Positions 23,201 to 38,386 of a stretch of DNA of 64,000 nucleotides are shown piece by piece. Position numbers and translations under genes: made by a program. Below the pieces are notes generated by a model, which saw only the letters and a list, made by a program, of their open reading frames with translations, ran no database searches and was not told the origin of the DNA. The stretch is from Phycomyces nitens (Eukaryota > Mucoromycota > Mucoromycetes > Mucorales > Phycomycetaceae), in NCBI GenBank assembly GCA_022702545.1, contig JAHRBC010000003.1, forward strand, positions 4,898,001-4,962,000, in the 5' to 3' direction. The stretch's first letter is position 1; each line of letters starts with the position of its first letter.

Positions 23201-23930
23201 GATTAAACGAATCTTTCTTGGTAGCAATCTATTTTTCAATAGCACAAGGCATGGTATAAATACCTGGAAGGTACAAGTAAATGAAAGTATAAAGATGAAG
23301 TTTGCTTTCTTGTCAGAAAAGTGAATTTGAATATGTAGATTTCTATGAATCTTTCTGATTGGTCACAATATTGCTGGTTGGAATGACTGTCTAATAACAT
23401 TTATGAATGTATGCTGAGCAGGACACTATAGGGCACTACATGTCATTGGAGAATCAAATTTCACCAAGACTTTCTTGTCATTATCCTTGTTTCCATTTGT
23501 AACACCAAGCCTCTTTGAATAAAAAGGAGACATTTCATAAAGTTATTGGAATATGACCAATGAAGATCCAAAGAGAAACACATATTGGATATTTCTTTAA
23601 TGCAACATTCTGCTGTACTTGAATATTCTCTTGATCGATTTCCAGGTGGTGTGAGATGGTTGGGATTTCCAGGCCTGATTTGGTTGGACTATGGCTTATT
23701 TCTACCACCAGATTCTATAAAGATGACATTGCTTTTATAGCAGGCTTTGCACAAAAAGAATATAAAAAGCCAAGCGGTATCTAAATGGCTTGGTTGACGT
23801 ACTAGGCTTCAACTTGATTCTTGTGTCACTAACACTCAATATAGCCATCAAACTGTAAAGAGCAAGAGTAAGAGAAGGAGGAGGGGCGAAATGGGGGCAA
23901 GTAAGATTTGGGAGTGCGAGGGAGGGGGGC
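20242..23930. other. Gene-poor AT-rich region
   Basis: No gene is recognised. Short frames at 20537-20743 (minus), 21425-21736 (plus) and 21492-21857 (minus) have no motif I know and overlap one another. A plus-strand stretch at about 21230-21330 reads AEYFYRVDEIHQFIEAM and looks coding-like, but it has no start and is followed by a stop. Most of 21.9-23.9 kb is AT-rich with no sustained frame. Confidence 0.5.
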
Positions 23931-23974
23931 AAAGTAATGAGTTTTCCGTTTGTTGTTGTTGTTTTTTATATTGT

Positions 23975-24022
23975 CATTACTATAATTAATATTAATATTA
24001 ATATTATTATTATTATTATTGC

Positions 24023-24070
<48 letters not shown>

Positions 24071-24155
24071 TACTATTACTATTACTATTACTATTACTAT
24101 TACTATTACTATTACTATTACTATTACTATTACTATTGTTATTATTATTGCTAAG
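23975..24155. repeat. (ATT)n / (ATTACT)n microsatellite
   Basis: About 180 bases of ATT trinucleotides pass into ATTACT hexanucleotides. This produces the Ile/Thr-only reading frames on both strands, which are not genes. It lies about 270 bases upstream of the Rsp5-type gene, followed by a GA-rich tract at 24237-24265. Confidence 0.95.
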
Positions 24156-24425
24156 CTTTTCTCATTGTCTTGAAAATACATAAATGGCACTTCTTTAGGT
24201 CATCAAATACCTACACCCAACTTCAAACTAGGTAAAAAGAGAGAGAGAGAGAGGAAGAGAGAGAAAAAGACAATCCAACCAAAAAAGAAAAAAAAAAGGA
24301 AAAAAGAAAAAAGAAAAAAATTACAGACCTTACGATTAGTTCTCCCTTTTTTCTTCCTCTCTTTCTCTCTTTGTATTCCCCTTTAAAAAAAATCTTTGGA
24401 ATCTATTTACTCAAACGTGTTTGCA

Positions 24426-27480
<3,055 letters not shown>

Positions 27481-27644
27481 TCCCTTGATCTTTTTCTTTC
27501 ATGCCTTGAAAGAATAGTATAAATGAATCACGTCTTCACTCCTCTTTACTTCTTTTGCGTATATTTTATGTGTGCTCGAGTTTATTCAGATGTCGTGTGT
27601 AGTGTGCTTTTTTATGTGCTCTACATCTATTTATCTCTTGCTCC

Positions 27645-27690
27645 GTCTCTTTTTCTATTCTTCTATTCTTCTATTCTTCTATTCTTCTCA
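27645..27690. repeat. (CTATT)-type microsatellite in Rsp5 3' flank
   Basis: Repeated TTCTATTCTTCTATTC units lie about 170 bases after the stop, probably in the 3' UTR or just beyond it. Confidence 0.8.
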
Positions 27691-27892
27691 CTCTGTATAA
27701 ATACCTCCCTTTCTTTTGTCGTTAAATTTCAAATGAACTTTATTGAATAGCTTTTTTTTGATAATCATAATGACAATTTTCCCAAAGTCTCATATACTTT
27801 ATGTTTTTTTTTGCGCAAATACAGATTTTATGAATACAAATGGTCTGTACTCACATTACAAATGTCTCTAGATTGATTGTCATACACATATA

Positions 27893-27935
27893 GTATAGAG
27901 TATAGAGTATAGAGTATAGAGTATAGAGTATAGAG
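27893..27935. repeat. (TATAGAG)n heptanucleotide repeat
   Basis: About six tandem copies of TATAGAG lie between the convergent Rsp5 and Met30 homologues. Confidence 0.9.
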
Positions 27936-28103
27936 CATTATAAGCTTTTTTGGTTATGATTTTATTAAAAACAGATTTTCAAGGATGGTATGCAGAATTA
28001 TGAATGAGAAAAAGGTATGGCCAAGGGCTCTAAAATGGACAGGGGAATGGTTTGTAAGCTTTTAAGCTCAAATATATACAGTTTTGTTTTGTTTGTTTGT
28101 TGT

Positions 28104-29716
28104 CTAGGCATGAACACCATAGTCCCAGATATGGACTTCTCCATCGTCTGAAGCACTGACCACCTTGGTATCACTTAAAGATACAGCCGTTACGGCAGCA
28201 GAGTGCTTGTGGACAGAGTGCATGGGAAAGCCACTCTCGATATCCCAAATCTTGAGGCCGCCATCTTGTGAACCAGAAACGAGATGGAGTTTGTCATAGT
28301 CTAGAGATGTGATGCCCTGGGAGTGACCAAACAGGGTGCGGACACAATCGCCTGTATCGAGAGACCAAACCTTGAGGGTATTGTCGAGAGATCCAGAAAT
28401 GACAACCTGGGAACCAGACGCACTATCGCAGTCCGTGGGCTTCTCTTCTTCTTCGGACTTGACCTGGTCGAATCGGTGGACAAACCCGGGCATGCTGGGT
28501 ATGGCAGTCTGAACAGATCCACGGTGACCTTGAAGAACACGGGTACATTGGCGTTTTACAAGATCCCAGATTCTGATGGTGCTGTCATCGCTTGAAGACA
28601 CAAGTATGGTACTATTGTGCTGGATCTGGACATGGTTAACGCGCTGGGTGTGACCAGACAAGGTGTAACATTCACCGGTCTGAAAGTTCCAAATCTTAAT
28701 GGTTGCATCGGCAGATCCACTGGCAAGAATGCGACAATCAAAGTTGATATGGACTACACCATCAGTATGGCCCTGGAGGGTGCGGATACATTGACCAGTT
28801 CGATAGTTCCAAACCCTGAGAGTATGGTCCATTGAGGCAGTAACAAGCTTTGTAGTGTCAAACTGAAGGCTGCTGACAGAGCGAGCATGTCCATTAAGAG
28901 TACGGAGCTTCTCTCCGGTCTCAAGGTCCCAAACGACGGCTGTCTTGTCGTGGGAGCCTGTCATGACCAAGTTGAGGGATTCGCAGAACTGTAGGCAAGT
29001 AATGCCCTTTGTGTGACCGCCCTTGAGAATCTTGTATGTCTTTTGGTTCTTGCGCCAATGTCTCTCGACAACCAGACGCTCGCTGTAGACTTCTTTCCAT
29101 GCCTTGCGATCGACTCGTTTGGTGGACGGTTTTTGTTCTTCGTCTTCTTCTTCTTCTTCTTCTTTTTCGATTACTTCACGGGGACGCTTGTTTGCCGCAC
29201 GGGCTTGTTTGCGCAGGAGAGGAAGGCCCCACCCACACTTTGTACACTTTCTATCAATGTGCTGAACACACATGCGATGCCACAGACTATCGTCGTTGGC
29301 AAGGATCTTCCAACCGTGGCTGACCTGGGCTGCATTACAAAGCGACTGGGCGTCAAGGTGTCTGAAGATCTGGAAGGTGAGTTCTGAGGGCAAAATAGTC
29401 GTAAAGTCAACCCGAAGAAGAGGCTGAATAGTGTTGGATAAAAAAGACAATTGAGAGGTACAACAGGTCGATAAGAGACCCTGAAGGATTAAGAGACGCT
29501 GAGTGGCTGATGCAGACTCAAACATGCTCCAAATTTGTTGAATAGGTGGACGATCGTTGGGAGGGACGGCAGTGAGAGCCTAAATTACAAGTGTTAACTT
29601 TATTCTGACAGCCTATAATTACTGGTACTTCTTTAGCCTACCTGCTCAAGTTCCTTGGACTCTTGATGGTCGTGTACGTCTGTAGGGCTACGGTGTCGGT
29701 TGCAAAAGGCACTCAT
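28104..29716 (-). CDS. met30: F-box/WD40 protein, SCF-Met30 homologue
   Basis: Two exons, 29642-29716 and 28104-29579, are joined across a 62-nt intron with phase kept (KELEQ|ALTAVPPND). The product is about 516 aa. Near residues 70-115 is an F-box (DFTTILPSELTFQIFRHLD...). It is followed by a Cys pair (CTKCGWG), an acidic Glu run, the WKEVYSERLVVERHWRKN segment typical of Met30/SconB/beta-TrCP, and seven WD40 repeats (for example TGSHDKTAVVWD, ASGSADATIKIWN, SGSLDNTLKVWS) ending HIWDYGV. In yeast and moulds this SCF receptor ubiquitinates the Met4/CYS3-type activator of sulfur metabolism and acts in cell-cycle control; substrate choice here is inferred. An acidic insert lies between repeats 5 and 6. 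Confidence 0.92.
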
Positions 29717-30608
29717 GGTAAGAGTAGATATTATGAGAAAGATGTTGATTTGTGTGAGTGTGTGTGTTTTTTTAAGGTTGATAAATATTAATACAAATAC
29801 TAATAAAATAAGCATTTATATATTTATATGTATTTATGTATTTATTGCAAAATCTGTATGGCGCAATCGCTATCAAGAATCCTTTAAGATACAGTTACAA
29901 TGTAAACGGGTGATGATTGGTCAGTTTCGGAATATCGCATCATTTATATTGATTTGTATGGAAAGAGCGGGACTTGTGCACAGGTCGAGATGGCTTTCAA
30001 ATGACCGCAAAGAACTTTTACGTTTTCCTGCTACAAAGACGTGATTAAGCTAAAGTATGAGCAACCAGACATCACAAACATTCTTCTTTTTTATCTCTCT
30101 TTACACAACACTCTTATCTGATAGGCGGTTGATAAAACACATGCTTGGTATCTAAGAAATTGTTTATCTCAAACCACTTCCTTTTTTGGAAATTCCTATC
30201 GAGAATTCCAAGACTTATAGTTCCAGTCAATTACAGCCAACTCACACTGAAATTACATAATTCCATTATTTTTTGAATTTCAAACATGGCAATGCTCCAA
30301 GCATTGACACAAACTCCCGCAACTCGCGAGATTCATACCCAATCCAGACTTATATTTTCTCCTCCAACCTCAATACTTTGTTCAACCCACGCTCTCCTTT
30401 CCTGCTTTATTGCTCCATACATCAACTTCTTTCTTATATAAATATAAAAGAATATAAATATATATATACATATATATACATATATACATATATACATATA
30501 TATATACATGTGTGTGTGTATATATATTCATACTCATATTCATATTTTTATATACACCTTTCTCTCCTTTACTTTCACAACCCCCTACCTTTCCTTTCCT
30601 CTAGTCAA
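29717..30608. promoter_or_regulatory. Divergent promoter region, Met30 homologue / Rab-GAP
   Basis: About 890 bases separate the divergent start codons. It contains an (ATATAC)n microsatellite at about 30447-30525 and a pyrimidine-rich stretch just before the Rab-GAP ATG. An upstream in-frame ATG at 30284 would translate the microsatellite, so I do not use it. Confidence 0.4.
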
Positions 30609-30980
30609 ATGTCCTCATTAGGCCGTTCATCGACTGTACGTGAGCTGTGTAAACAAGACGGTCGTTCTCCTAAGCGTGGCCACAGTTTCCGTTATGCCCC
30701 TTCCCATTCAAAATCACACTCGATCATCCGCCGTCAAACCTCTGAACATTTTCCTAGCCAACTCACCTTAACACGAGATGATCACTCTAATCGGTCAGGC
30801 CTATTCTTGACAGTCGACGACGTTCAAAACGGAGCATCGTCAATCGATTCAGGATCCGAAGACGAAGACAGCGGCTTTATTGCCTCAACTAGCACATTTC
30901 ATCCCCAACCATCATTATCCTCAAGAACATCAGTAAAAGAAGAAAGAGACTCCAGGTACTCCAACACCAATTATGAAGAC

Positions 30981-31012
<32 letters not shown>

Positions 31013-32783
31013 TCACCCACGCTCACTCGCCAGCACATTAAAGACAAAATTACATCTTTCTCGTAAATCGGCTCGGCCCGCCAATTCACGTCCTAAAAAG
31101 TCCACAAGCGCCTTTAGTCTGCGTGGTCATAAAAAGGACAAAAAAGAGCCAAAGTTATATGATGATGGTGTCAGCCCAATCTATCCACCACCTCCAAGAG
31201 AATCAGCCGAGAGGTTAGAGAAGATTGCTCGATACAAAAATCAAAATATTAAGAAAAATGTGTCGATTGGTGTTCTTTAGAGATCAATATGGGTTTATAA
31301 AGTGCACCCAGTGGCTGTCTCAGGAAGACTATGATGCCTTTGAGAAATCCTATAGACCTGTCATGGATCGTCGCCTTCAGAAATGGCGCCAGATGCTCTC
31401 GGATAATCATGGACAGTGGCCCCAAAAGAGTAGCAAATGTAAGATATGGCTAATGGCCATGTTTGTTTCTTATACGTTTTATAGTCAAGCGATATATTCG
31501 CAAAGGCATTCCACCCGAGCTGCGTGGTCAGGTAAAAAATGAACTGGTTTGGACGGTTGGTTGAGATGTGATATTCGACTAGGCATGGTTCCATTACAGT
31601 GGAGCAAAGGAAAAGATGGCTCAGAACCCTGGAGTGTATGCATCCCTTGTCGAGCAAGCAGAGGCAGCTGGGTCAGAGAATGAACATTTGGAGATTATCG
31701 AAAGAGGTTGGTTTGGCTTTGTCGATTAGACCTCATAAGTAACCCATTATACCAGACCTCCACCGAACCTTTCCAGACAATATCAAGTTTAAGGCGTCCA
31801 ACTCTGCTGATCCTACGGATGTACCGATCATCCAGGCACTTCGTCGCCTCCTGTCTGGATTCTCGGTCTATTCGCCCTCGATTGGATACTGTCAGTCGCT
31901 CAACTACATTGCTGGCCTCCTGTTGCTGTTTATGCAGGAAGAAGAGGCATTCTGGACATTCGTTGCTGTTGTACAAGATATTCTTCCCCCTAATATCTAC
32001 GATGTAACTATGGAAGGAGCCAACATTGACCAGACTGTGCTGATGATGCTCTTGTCCGAGCGTTGCCCACAGATCTGGCATAGGGTTGGGGATGGCAAGT
32101 CCTTTTGGGAGTGTGAAGAGGCAGAGGTTGGGATGCCCACCACCTCTCTGGTCACTAGCCATTGGTTCCTTACCATGTTTATCAATATTCTGCCAATAGA
32201 AGTGAGTTTGGTACTGGTAAATTGTTCGGAATGCTCATCTGTTGTACAGTCTGTGCTGCGAGTCTGGGACTGTTTTTTCTAGTAAGCCAGCCTGGTTGTC
32301 GTTAATGGATACTGATGTAGAATAGTGAGGGACAACGAGCTTTATTTAGGGTGGCTCTCGGGATATTCAAGGTGAATGAACAGGCAATTCTGAATGTGCA
32401 CGATTCGCTCGAGGTCTTCCAGGTGGTCCAGGTAAGACAAGGAGCAAGGCAAAGGACGAGACTGACACGTGTGTAGAATATTCCCAAACGGATGGTGGAT
32501 TGCCATAAGCTGATTGATGCAAGTCACCACACTTTATTGCCATAGCTGCCAATTAACAGCGATTGGTTTCTTACAGGAAACTTACCACAAATATGCCTCT
32601 ACTACTCGCCTGACTGAACCTGATCTTGCACGACGACGGCAGCTTTTCAAGACTAGAAGAGAAGAGAGACGCAAAAATATACCTGTTGAAAGCAAATTGA
32701 AGCGCGGCAGGATCAGGGGCACCATCATACACAAGGGTCTTGGTCGCCGCCTAGTTGAACGGGCAAAGACGGTCAAGCTTTAG
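30609..32783 (+). CDS. TBC-domain Rab GTPase-activating protein
   Basis: Nine exons are inferred, giving about 570-580 aa. The N-terminal ~200 residues are Ser-rich and disordered with an acidic run of Glu. After a 67-nt intron (31214-31280) follow RDQYGFI and a linker, then a TBC domain: IRKGIPPELRGQAWFHYSGA, FKASNSADPTDVPIIQALRRLL, YSPSIGYCQSLNYIAG and SHWFLTMFINILPIE, then SVLRVWDCFF and YEGQRALFRVAL. The IxxDxxR arginine finger appears altered: the segment IIERDLHRTFP holds the expected Asp and Arg. YCQ, the glutamine finger, is present. Such proteins switch off Rabs in Golgi/endosome traffic; the target Rab cannot be told. The C-terminus is strongly basic. The last intron uses a GC 5' splice site at 32519. 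Confidence 0.9.
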
Positions 32784-33019
32784 TGGAATAAAAATAAAGG
32801 TTCCCAAAAAATACCATAATTGATTTACAGCAATTGCCTCTCTCTTATATATATATATATTAATATATATACATATATGATATGTATGGAAACGACTAGC
32901 AATTGAAAATCCCGCCGTGACTGTGTGGCATTTTTGGTTTTTTTAGCAATTGCCTGCTGCGGGTTTTTCATCTTCGCGTTCTTTTATATTTATCTTAACA
33001 ATTTTTAATAAAAGAAATT

Positions 33020-33733
33020 ATGTCTGGTAAGAATACGTCCAAGAACCATTGGTCTCAAGGGCCTCTTGTCTGTCCATTGTACTCACCATACCTTAGACTG
33101 GGATTCTACCACCGTTATCCGCAAGCGTGCTGACAAGGTCAAGGTTGCTCGCACAGAGGCCGAGATCAACGCTGCACGAAGAGTAAGTACCCTTTTGTGA
33201 GCTGACATGGTATATTTTGGATTTACCAACGCCCCTTCTAGGTTGGTGCTGCTATCTCAACTGAGAAGAAGAGTAAGTATTTAGGAATATCACTGGTGTG
33301 ATGGACAAGGAGAGGAGGTAATAGAGAGGTACTGATGGGCTGATCTTTGAAAAACAAAAAAAAAGGTTCTACAAACGCTGGCCACGCCAACACTGACCAC
33401 CAGCGTATTGCCAAGCTTGACCGTGACAACGACGTCGCTCCTCCTCCCAAGGTCGATGTGTCTGTCGGCAAGGCTATCCAAAAGGGTCGTCAGGAGAAGA
33501 AGTTGACCCAAAAGGACTTGGCACAGCTTATTAACGAAAAGCCCCAGGTGGTAAGTAAAAGATAAAAGAAGAGGGGACAAGTGTTGATCATCCCATTATC
33601 TTTTCAGGTCAACGAATATGAGTCTGGCAAGGCTATTCCTAACCAGCAGGTTCTTGGCAAGATGGAGCGTGCTCTTGGTGTTAAGCTGAGAGGCAAGAAC
33701 ATCGGCGACCCTCTTACTTTTGGCAAGAAGTAA
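33020..33733 (+). CDS. mbf1: Multiprotein-bridging factor 1
   Basis: Five exons encode about 143 aa. The first coding exon is only 7 nt (ATG TCT G). The product starts [16 protein letters not shown], has the [12 protein letters not shown] segment, then a linker, then a Cro/C1-type helix-turn-helix ([40 protein letters not shown]) and ends [15 protein letters not shown]. This is the full MBF1 layout. The protein bridges TBP and bZIP activators such as Gcn4, and it also sits on stalled ribosomes to protect the reading frame. Length is normal. An A-rich run precedes the third 3' splice site. Confidence 0.95.
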
Positions 33734-34307
33734 ATTATAAATTAATAATAAATAATAATAATACATGTACAAACCAAACCCTCTTATTCAAACCATCTTT
33801 AATTAAGCTGAGCATGGGGCAATTGAGATTAAAAAAATGGAGTGATTTTCCGTCCCCTCTGCCTCTCTCCATCCCTAGCGCGTTATTTCTAGGTGGGGAT
33901 TGCATTATTTAATCGCAGTCTCAATAATAGAGTACTGGCCAATAGAAATTGCGAATTGTATATTCCGAACATTGTATTGGTCATAATTGACCGCGGTCAA
34001 TATAATGACGTATACTGTTAGTAGGCAAGAACAGGGCAAATGTGTGCATCTATTCTTATAAAACAGATGCCAATACAAGAAAATAAATGTGCTGTACAGA
34101 AAGGAGGTGGCTTACATGACAGGTACACTGGATTTTGGTGGATATATAGAGTGGCTTAGTTATATAACAAGCAATCAGATTACCTAATATGGAATTCAGC
34201 GTTTTTGTCCTCCTCGCTTCAAGCTCCCCTTGCATAGAGAGAAAGGAAACACAGGCGTCTTTTTGTGCTTTATAATACGGTTCAATAAAGAGTATACCAA
34301 AGTAGAA
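33734..34307. other. Intergenic region
   Basis: About 570 bases without a gene. It includes short inverted repeats near 33960-34010 (GGTCATAATTGACC is palindromic). Presumably it contains the MBF1 terminator and the promoter of the next gene. Confidence 0.4.
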
Positions 34308-35517
34308 ATGAGTTCAGATTGGTCGTCAATGCCGATGCGTTATGGTCTATTTACCCCACAATCTTCGCAGGAGATGCCGGAATCTACCGAGCATCCGAGA
34401 GATAATAATACTAAACCTTACGATGTAATGTGGCCAGACACAGATGAATCAGAGGATGAAGATTTCCTCCCCCAAAATCAGCACATCCGCCTTCCATCAC
34501 CCACTCGTCCTTTTTGTGACACTGAGGACACAGTAGACAGGAAGAGGGGCCGCATGAACTCTGTCGGACTGGCTTATGATACCCGCGAACTGTTGCGGCG
34601 ACGCATTGAACTAGATTGCTGTATCACCGAAACACCTAGTGAAAGAGCTCGTCGAGTGATTGACAAGGCTGTCGACAATGGGTGTGAGACAGCCGACTTT
34701 AGGTAGGAGCTTGGCTAGGATTGGATTAGAGTGTATGCTAATATTGACCTTTAGCCACCTCAATTTGACCGAAATTCCAGACGAGATTGCTGAACTGCGG
34801 TATATCACAGTGTTTCGTAAAGACACAATGGTCGTCAAACCAGCGTCACTTGAAGTCTTCCTGTACACCAACGCACTGACCTGTCTGAGTCCAAGTCTGT
34901 TCAAGCTCACCAATCTCACTGTCCTTAGTCTGCGTACGTGAAATCAAAAAAAAAGTGTCTTGTTGTGCACATCTCCCCAAAAGGGCTGTATATATTAACC
35001 TCTTTATAGGCAATAACCAGCTGGAGAGCATTCCTCCAGATATTGCTCTATTGGTCAATCTAGAAGAGCTCTCGATTGGAAACAATCATCTAGTAAGCAC
35101 CATCAAGATCTATAGACCCTTACTGATTTTATCTAGCCATTCATTCCTGCAGAACTACTCACCATCCCTAAACTCACCAATCTCTCCCTGTGTCCCAACC
35201 CCTACTTGTCTCCAAAATCAGACGAACAACAAAGTCTTCGCCGTGTGGACATTAGAGTGCCTAGTCTGGTCGAAATCACCACTCGCCAGTGGCTAGCCAA
35301 GGACTCCCATGAATCTACACCATGGATCCCTTGTGCAATCGAATCTCGTTTATTATCCATATCTCCCACCAGCCACTGTAATATCTGCCACTCCGCCTTT
35401 AATATTCCTTCTATTGTCGACATATTCTGGTACACTGTATCTGGTGTTCGTATGATTCCAGTCCAACATCGCTTCTGCTCTCTTGAATGCAGCAAGGCCT
35501 TTAATTCCCCACAATAG
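34308..35517 (+). CDS. Leucine-rich-repeat protein with C-terminal Cys motif
   Basis: Four exons encode about 340 aa. The N-terminal ~130 residues are acidic and disordered. LRRs then follow: LNLTEIPDEIAEL, LFKLTNLTVLSLR, NNQLESIPPDIALLVNLEEL, IGNNHLPFIPAELLTIPKL. The C-terminal part has CNICHSAFN and HRFCSLECSKAF, a likely zinc-binding CxxC...CxxxC site with a Trp-Tyr segment between. Uncharacterised fungal proteins with this LRR-plus-Cys-tail layout exist; the function is unknown. The third intron's 3' site was chosen as the TAG at about 35139, because that keeps the LRR frame. Confidence 0.8.
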
Positions 35518-35790
35518 CGGCAGCGATCTCTTGCTTCCCACCAATATGTATCTACTTTTTATTATTAAAAAACATTAACCAAGTTTGCAATAATCTGATG
35601 GTCCAATCAAATAGACGGATGGATGATTTGGATGCACCCCATCTCAGGTGGAAGCGAGTGGGGGTGTGATGACCTCTTTTAGCCAATCAGAGGCCCCAAA
35701 TGGCGAATGACGCGCTTTTTTAAAACGTAATTTCCCCCTTCACCAGTCTGGTTCATTAAATCTTTCTCTCTTCCATATTCCTTAATTCCA

Positions 35791-36614
35791 ATGTAAGTTT
35801 ACTTGTTTTACCGGACTTGGTTCAAGAACCGCCCGGACTTCTTCTCTCAAACAAAAATCCTTTTACCCCATGGATAAAATAAAATCACAATATAAATTAA
35901 AATAAAAATGATAAAATGTTAACATGCTAAATTACAGGGCAAACCTGACTATCCAAAAGCGCCTGGCTTCTGCCGTCCTCAAGTGCGGTCAACGCAAGAT
36001 CTGGCTTGACCCCAACGAAATCAATGAGATTTCCAACGCCAACTCTCGTAAGTCATAAAACATACCCCCCAAAAAAAACAAAAAACAAAAAACTAACACA
36101 CCAATAGGTGCCAATGTTCGCAAGCTTGTCAAGGATGGTCTCATTATCCGCAAGCCCGAGGTTAGCCACTCTCGCTTCCGTGTCCGTGTCCATACCGCAG
36201 CCAAGCGTCTTGGTCGCCACATGGGCTACGGTAAGCGCAAGGGTACTGCGGATGCCCGTATGTCCACTCAGGTGATCTGGATGCGCCGTATGCGTGTCCT
36301 CCGTCGTTTGTTGGCCAAGTACCGTGAGGCTGGCAAGATTGATAAGCACCTCTACCATGCTCTTTACCTCAAGTCCAAGGGTAACGGCTTCAAGAACAAG
36401 CGTGTGTTGATGGAGTACATCCACAAGGCCAAGGCTGAGAAGCTCAGAGCCAAGACCCTCAACGAGCAGTCCGAGGCCCTCCGTGCCAAGAACAAGGCTC
36501 TTCGTGAGCGTCGTGCCCTCAAACTTGCTGAAAAGGTATGGTTTTATAACTCCTTTAACATTTGACTTATATTTTTCTTCTTCTTAATAGCGTGCTCTGC
36601 TCCAGCAAGAGTAA
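35791..36614 (+). CDS. rpl19: 60S ribosomal protein eL19, start codon split by an intron
   Basis: Four exons. The first contributes only AT; the intron 35793-35937 (GTAAGT...TTACAG) follows, and the G of the start codon comes from exon 2, giving [21 protein letters not shown]. The rest reads [17 protein letters not shown], a basic globular part ([18 protein letters not shown]) and a long C-terminal helix ([15 protein letters not shown]). This is eL19 in full, a structural protein of the large ribosomal subunit whose C-terminal helix makes an intersubunit bridge. A pyrimidine-rich stretch just before the ATG is typical of ribosomal-protein mRNAs. Confidence 0.95.
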
Positions 36615-37162
36615 GAATCCTGTTTCAAAATAAAGAACAAAAATAACCTAAACCCTTGTGAATATCATATAAATATACATACACCAAACATATCTTGACA
36701 AAATAATAATAAGAATAATGTGATTTTTTTAAAAAAAATTGAAACAAATAATCATCTTTATTATTATTATTATTATTTGCAATCTGTTAATCTATCAATC
36801 AATTGACTTTTTACCTAATCCAATTTAATCCCCGATCTTTATGTGTGGAGAAACGATTCTTCCTAGATTTAAAGGTGACCGCATCTTTACTCTGGTTTGC
36901 AAGCCAAAAAGCTCTTAAATGGCCAGCGTTCTAGGCCCAAGAGATGGCAAGATAGCCACCCTACCATATTCCCCTTTATTACTCACAAGCACAATTAAAC
37001 AAGTTCATTCTTGAAGAGATCTATCGATTGACCAATGATATCAGAATGGCCTATTCACAAATTTACACACGCATCAATATATACATATAAGAATCCCGCC
37101 TTGGATTTCCCGCTTCATCTCTCTTTCTTTCTTCCTTTCTTTTAAAAAAACAAAAAAAAACA
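36615..37162. other. Intergenic region with T/A palindrome and ATT run
   Basis: About 550 bases without a gene. It holds a T7A8 stretch at about 36723-36738 and an (ATT)n run at about 36760-36777. A TC-rich tract directly precedes the next ATG. Confidence 0.5.
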
Positions 37163-38386
37163 ATGCACACTATGTATACCCGACCACTATCGCTCATGAG
37201 CCCATTTAGGCAGGCCATCAGATACAAGATATATCGATGCTATTCTGCAGAGTGTCAGCCACATAGAGAACCCTTTCACAAGAGTCTAGACTTGATTGAC
37301 TTCTTTGCCAAATCCAATGAAAAGTCCAAGCCTTCGTATGTGTTTGCTCACGGTGCAGCCGGGTTTGCAAAGAAGGGTCGACCCGTCCTTGAAGACCGGG
37401 GTGACTATCGGAGCGTACAAGTGGGTGAAGATGCATATTTTCAACGAGTGGACGGTTTGGGAGTTGCGGATGGGGTTGGGGGCTGGAGTGGGGCGAGAGG
37501 TAAATACATACTTGGGTTTACAATCACAATACACTGACAGTGCTCATTATAGCTGCAAATGTGGCCCTATGTTCTCGAAAACTGATGCATTATTGCTATC
37601 TTGAACTGGAAAGATTCGATAACATTGACGATCCTTGTTTCTATGAGTATGATAAGGCTGACCCGGTAAAGGTTCTTCAGGAGAGCTACAATGAAGCACT
37701 CCATGAAGAAGAAGCAGAAGTAAGAATTGGAAGAGAGGCAATCCGATAAGGAGTGGCTAATCATCCAACAAACAAACCAAAATAAGGGAATTGTTGGGTC
37801 AACTACTGCATGCATTGCTCTCTTGCGGCATGATGAACTGAGGATTGCAAATCTGGGTGATTGTGGGATCTCTGTGATCCGTAACAATAGCTACTTGTTT
37901 CGAAGCGAAGAACAGCAGCATTCATTCAATTTTCCTTATCAGCTTGGAACTGGCTCACCCGATAAACCCACGGATGCCCAGGTAGGGTATGGGCTATTTA
38001 ATTACTTTTTGACTGATCCACAAATCAAGGCATTCAATGTAAAGATCGAGAGGGGTGATATCATAATCCTCGGCTCTGATGGGCTTTATGACAACCTATT
38101 TGATCGGGATATTCTATCTCTTGTACGGACACATATTGCGGCCTATATTATGCCTGGATCTATACATCGTCCACCAAGATTACTCAACTTTAATCCACAG
38201 CATCTGGCAAATGCCTTGGCAGATCGCGCAAAGTGTGTGAGTGAAGACCGGAGGAACGTTGACAGTCCATTTCAGACCCGAGCGATCCATGAAGGCTTCT
38301 ATTACCAAGGCGGAAAGACAGATGATATTACGGTTCTCGTGGCCGTCGTTCGAGACAGTGAAGATTCACCTGACCGTAGACTCTAA
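37163..38386 (+). CDS. ptc7: PP2C-family protein phosphatase, PTC7/PPTC7 type
   Basis: Exons are 37163-37499, 37553-37719 and 37787-38386, giving 367 aa if the last is unspliced. The N-terminus is basic and lacks acids for about 30 residues (MHTMYTRPLSLMSPFRQAI), fitting a mitochondrial presequence. PP2C metal-site motifs are seen in EDAYFQ and GVADGVGGWS, then GSTTACIALL, RIANLGDCGISVI and GDIIILGSDGLYDN, and DDITVLVAVV at the end. PTC7 enzymes are matrix phosphatases acting on coenzyme Q and lipid-metabolism proteins; the substrate here is inferred. A 48-nt stop-free segment (37982-38029) looks like a retained intron; removing it gives 351 aa. Confidence 0.9.

Noticed and set aside
23937..24190. 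Ile/Thr and Val/Ile frames on both strands
   Set aside because: Translation of the ATT/ATTACT microsatellite.
28323..29387. Plus-strand frames inside the Met30 homologue
   Set aside because: Shadows of the WD40 coding sequence on the other strand.
30273..30608. N-terminal extension of the Rab-GAP
   Set aside because: It would translate an ATATAC microsatellite; the ATG at 30609 follows a pyrimidine-rich leader and fits better.
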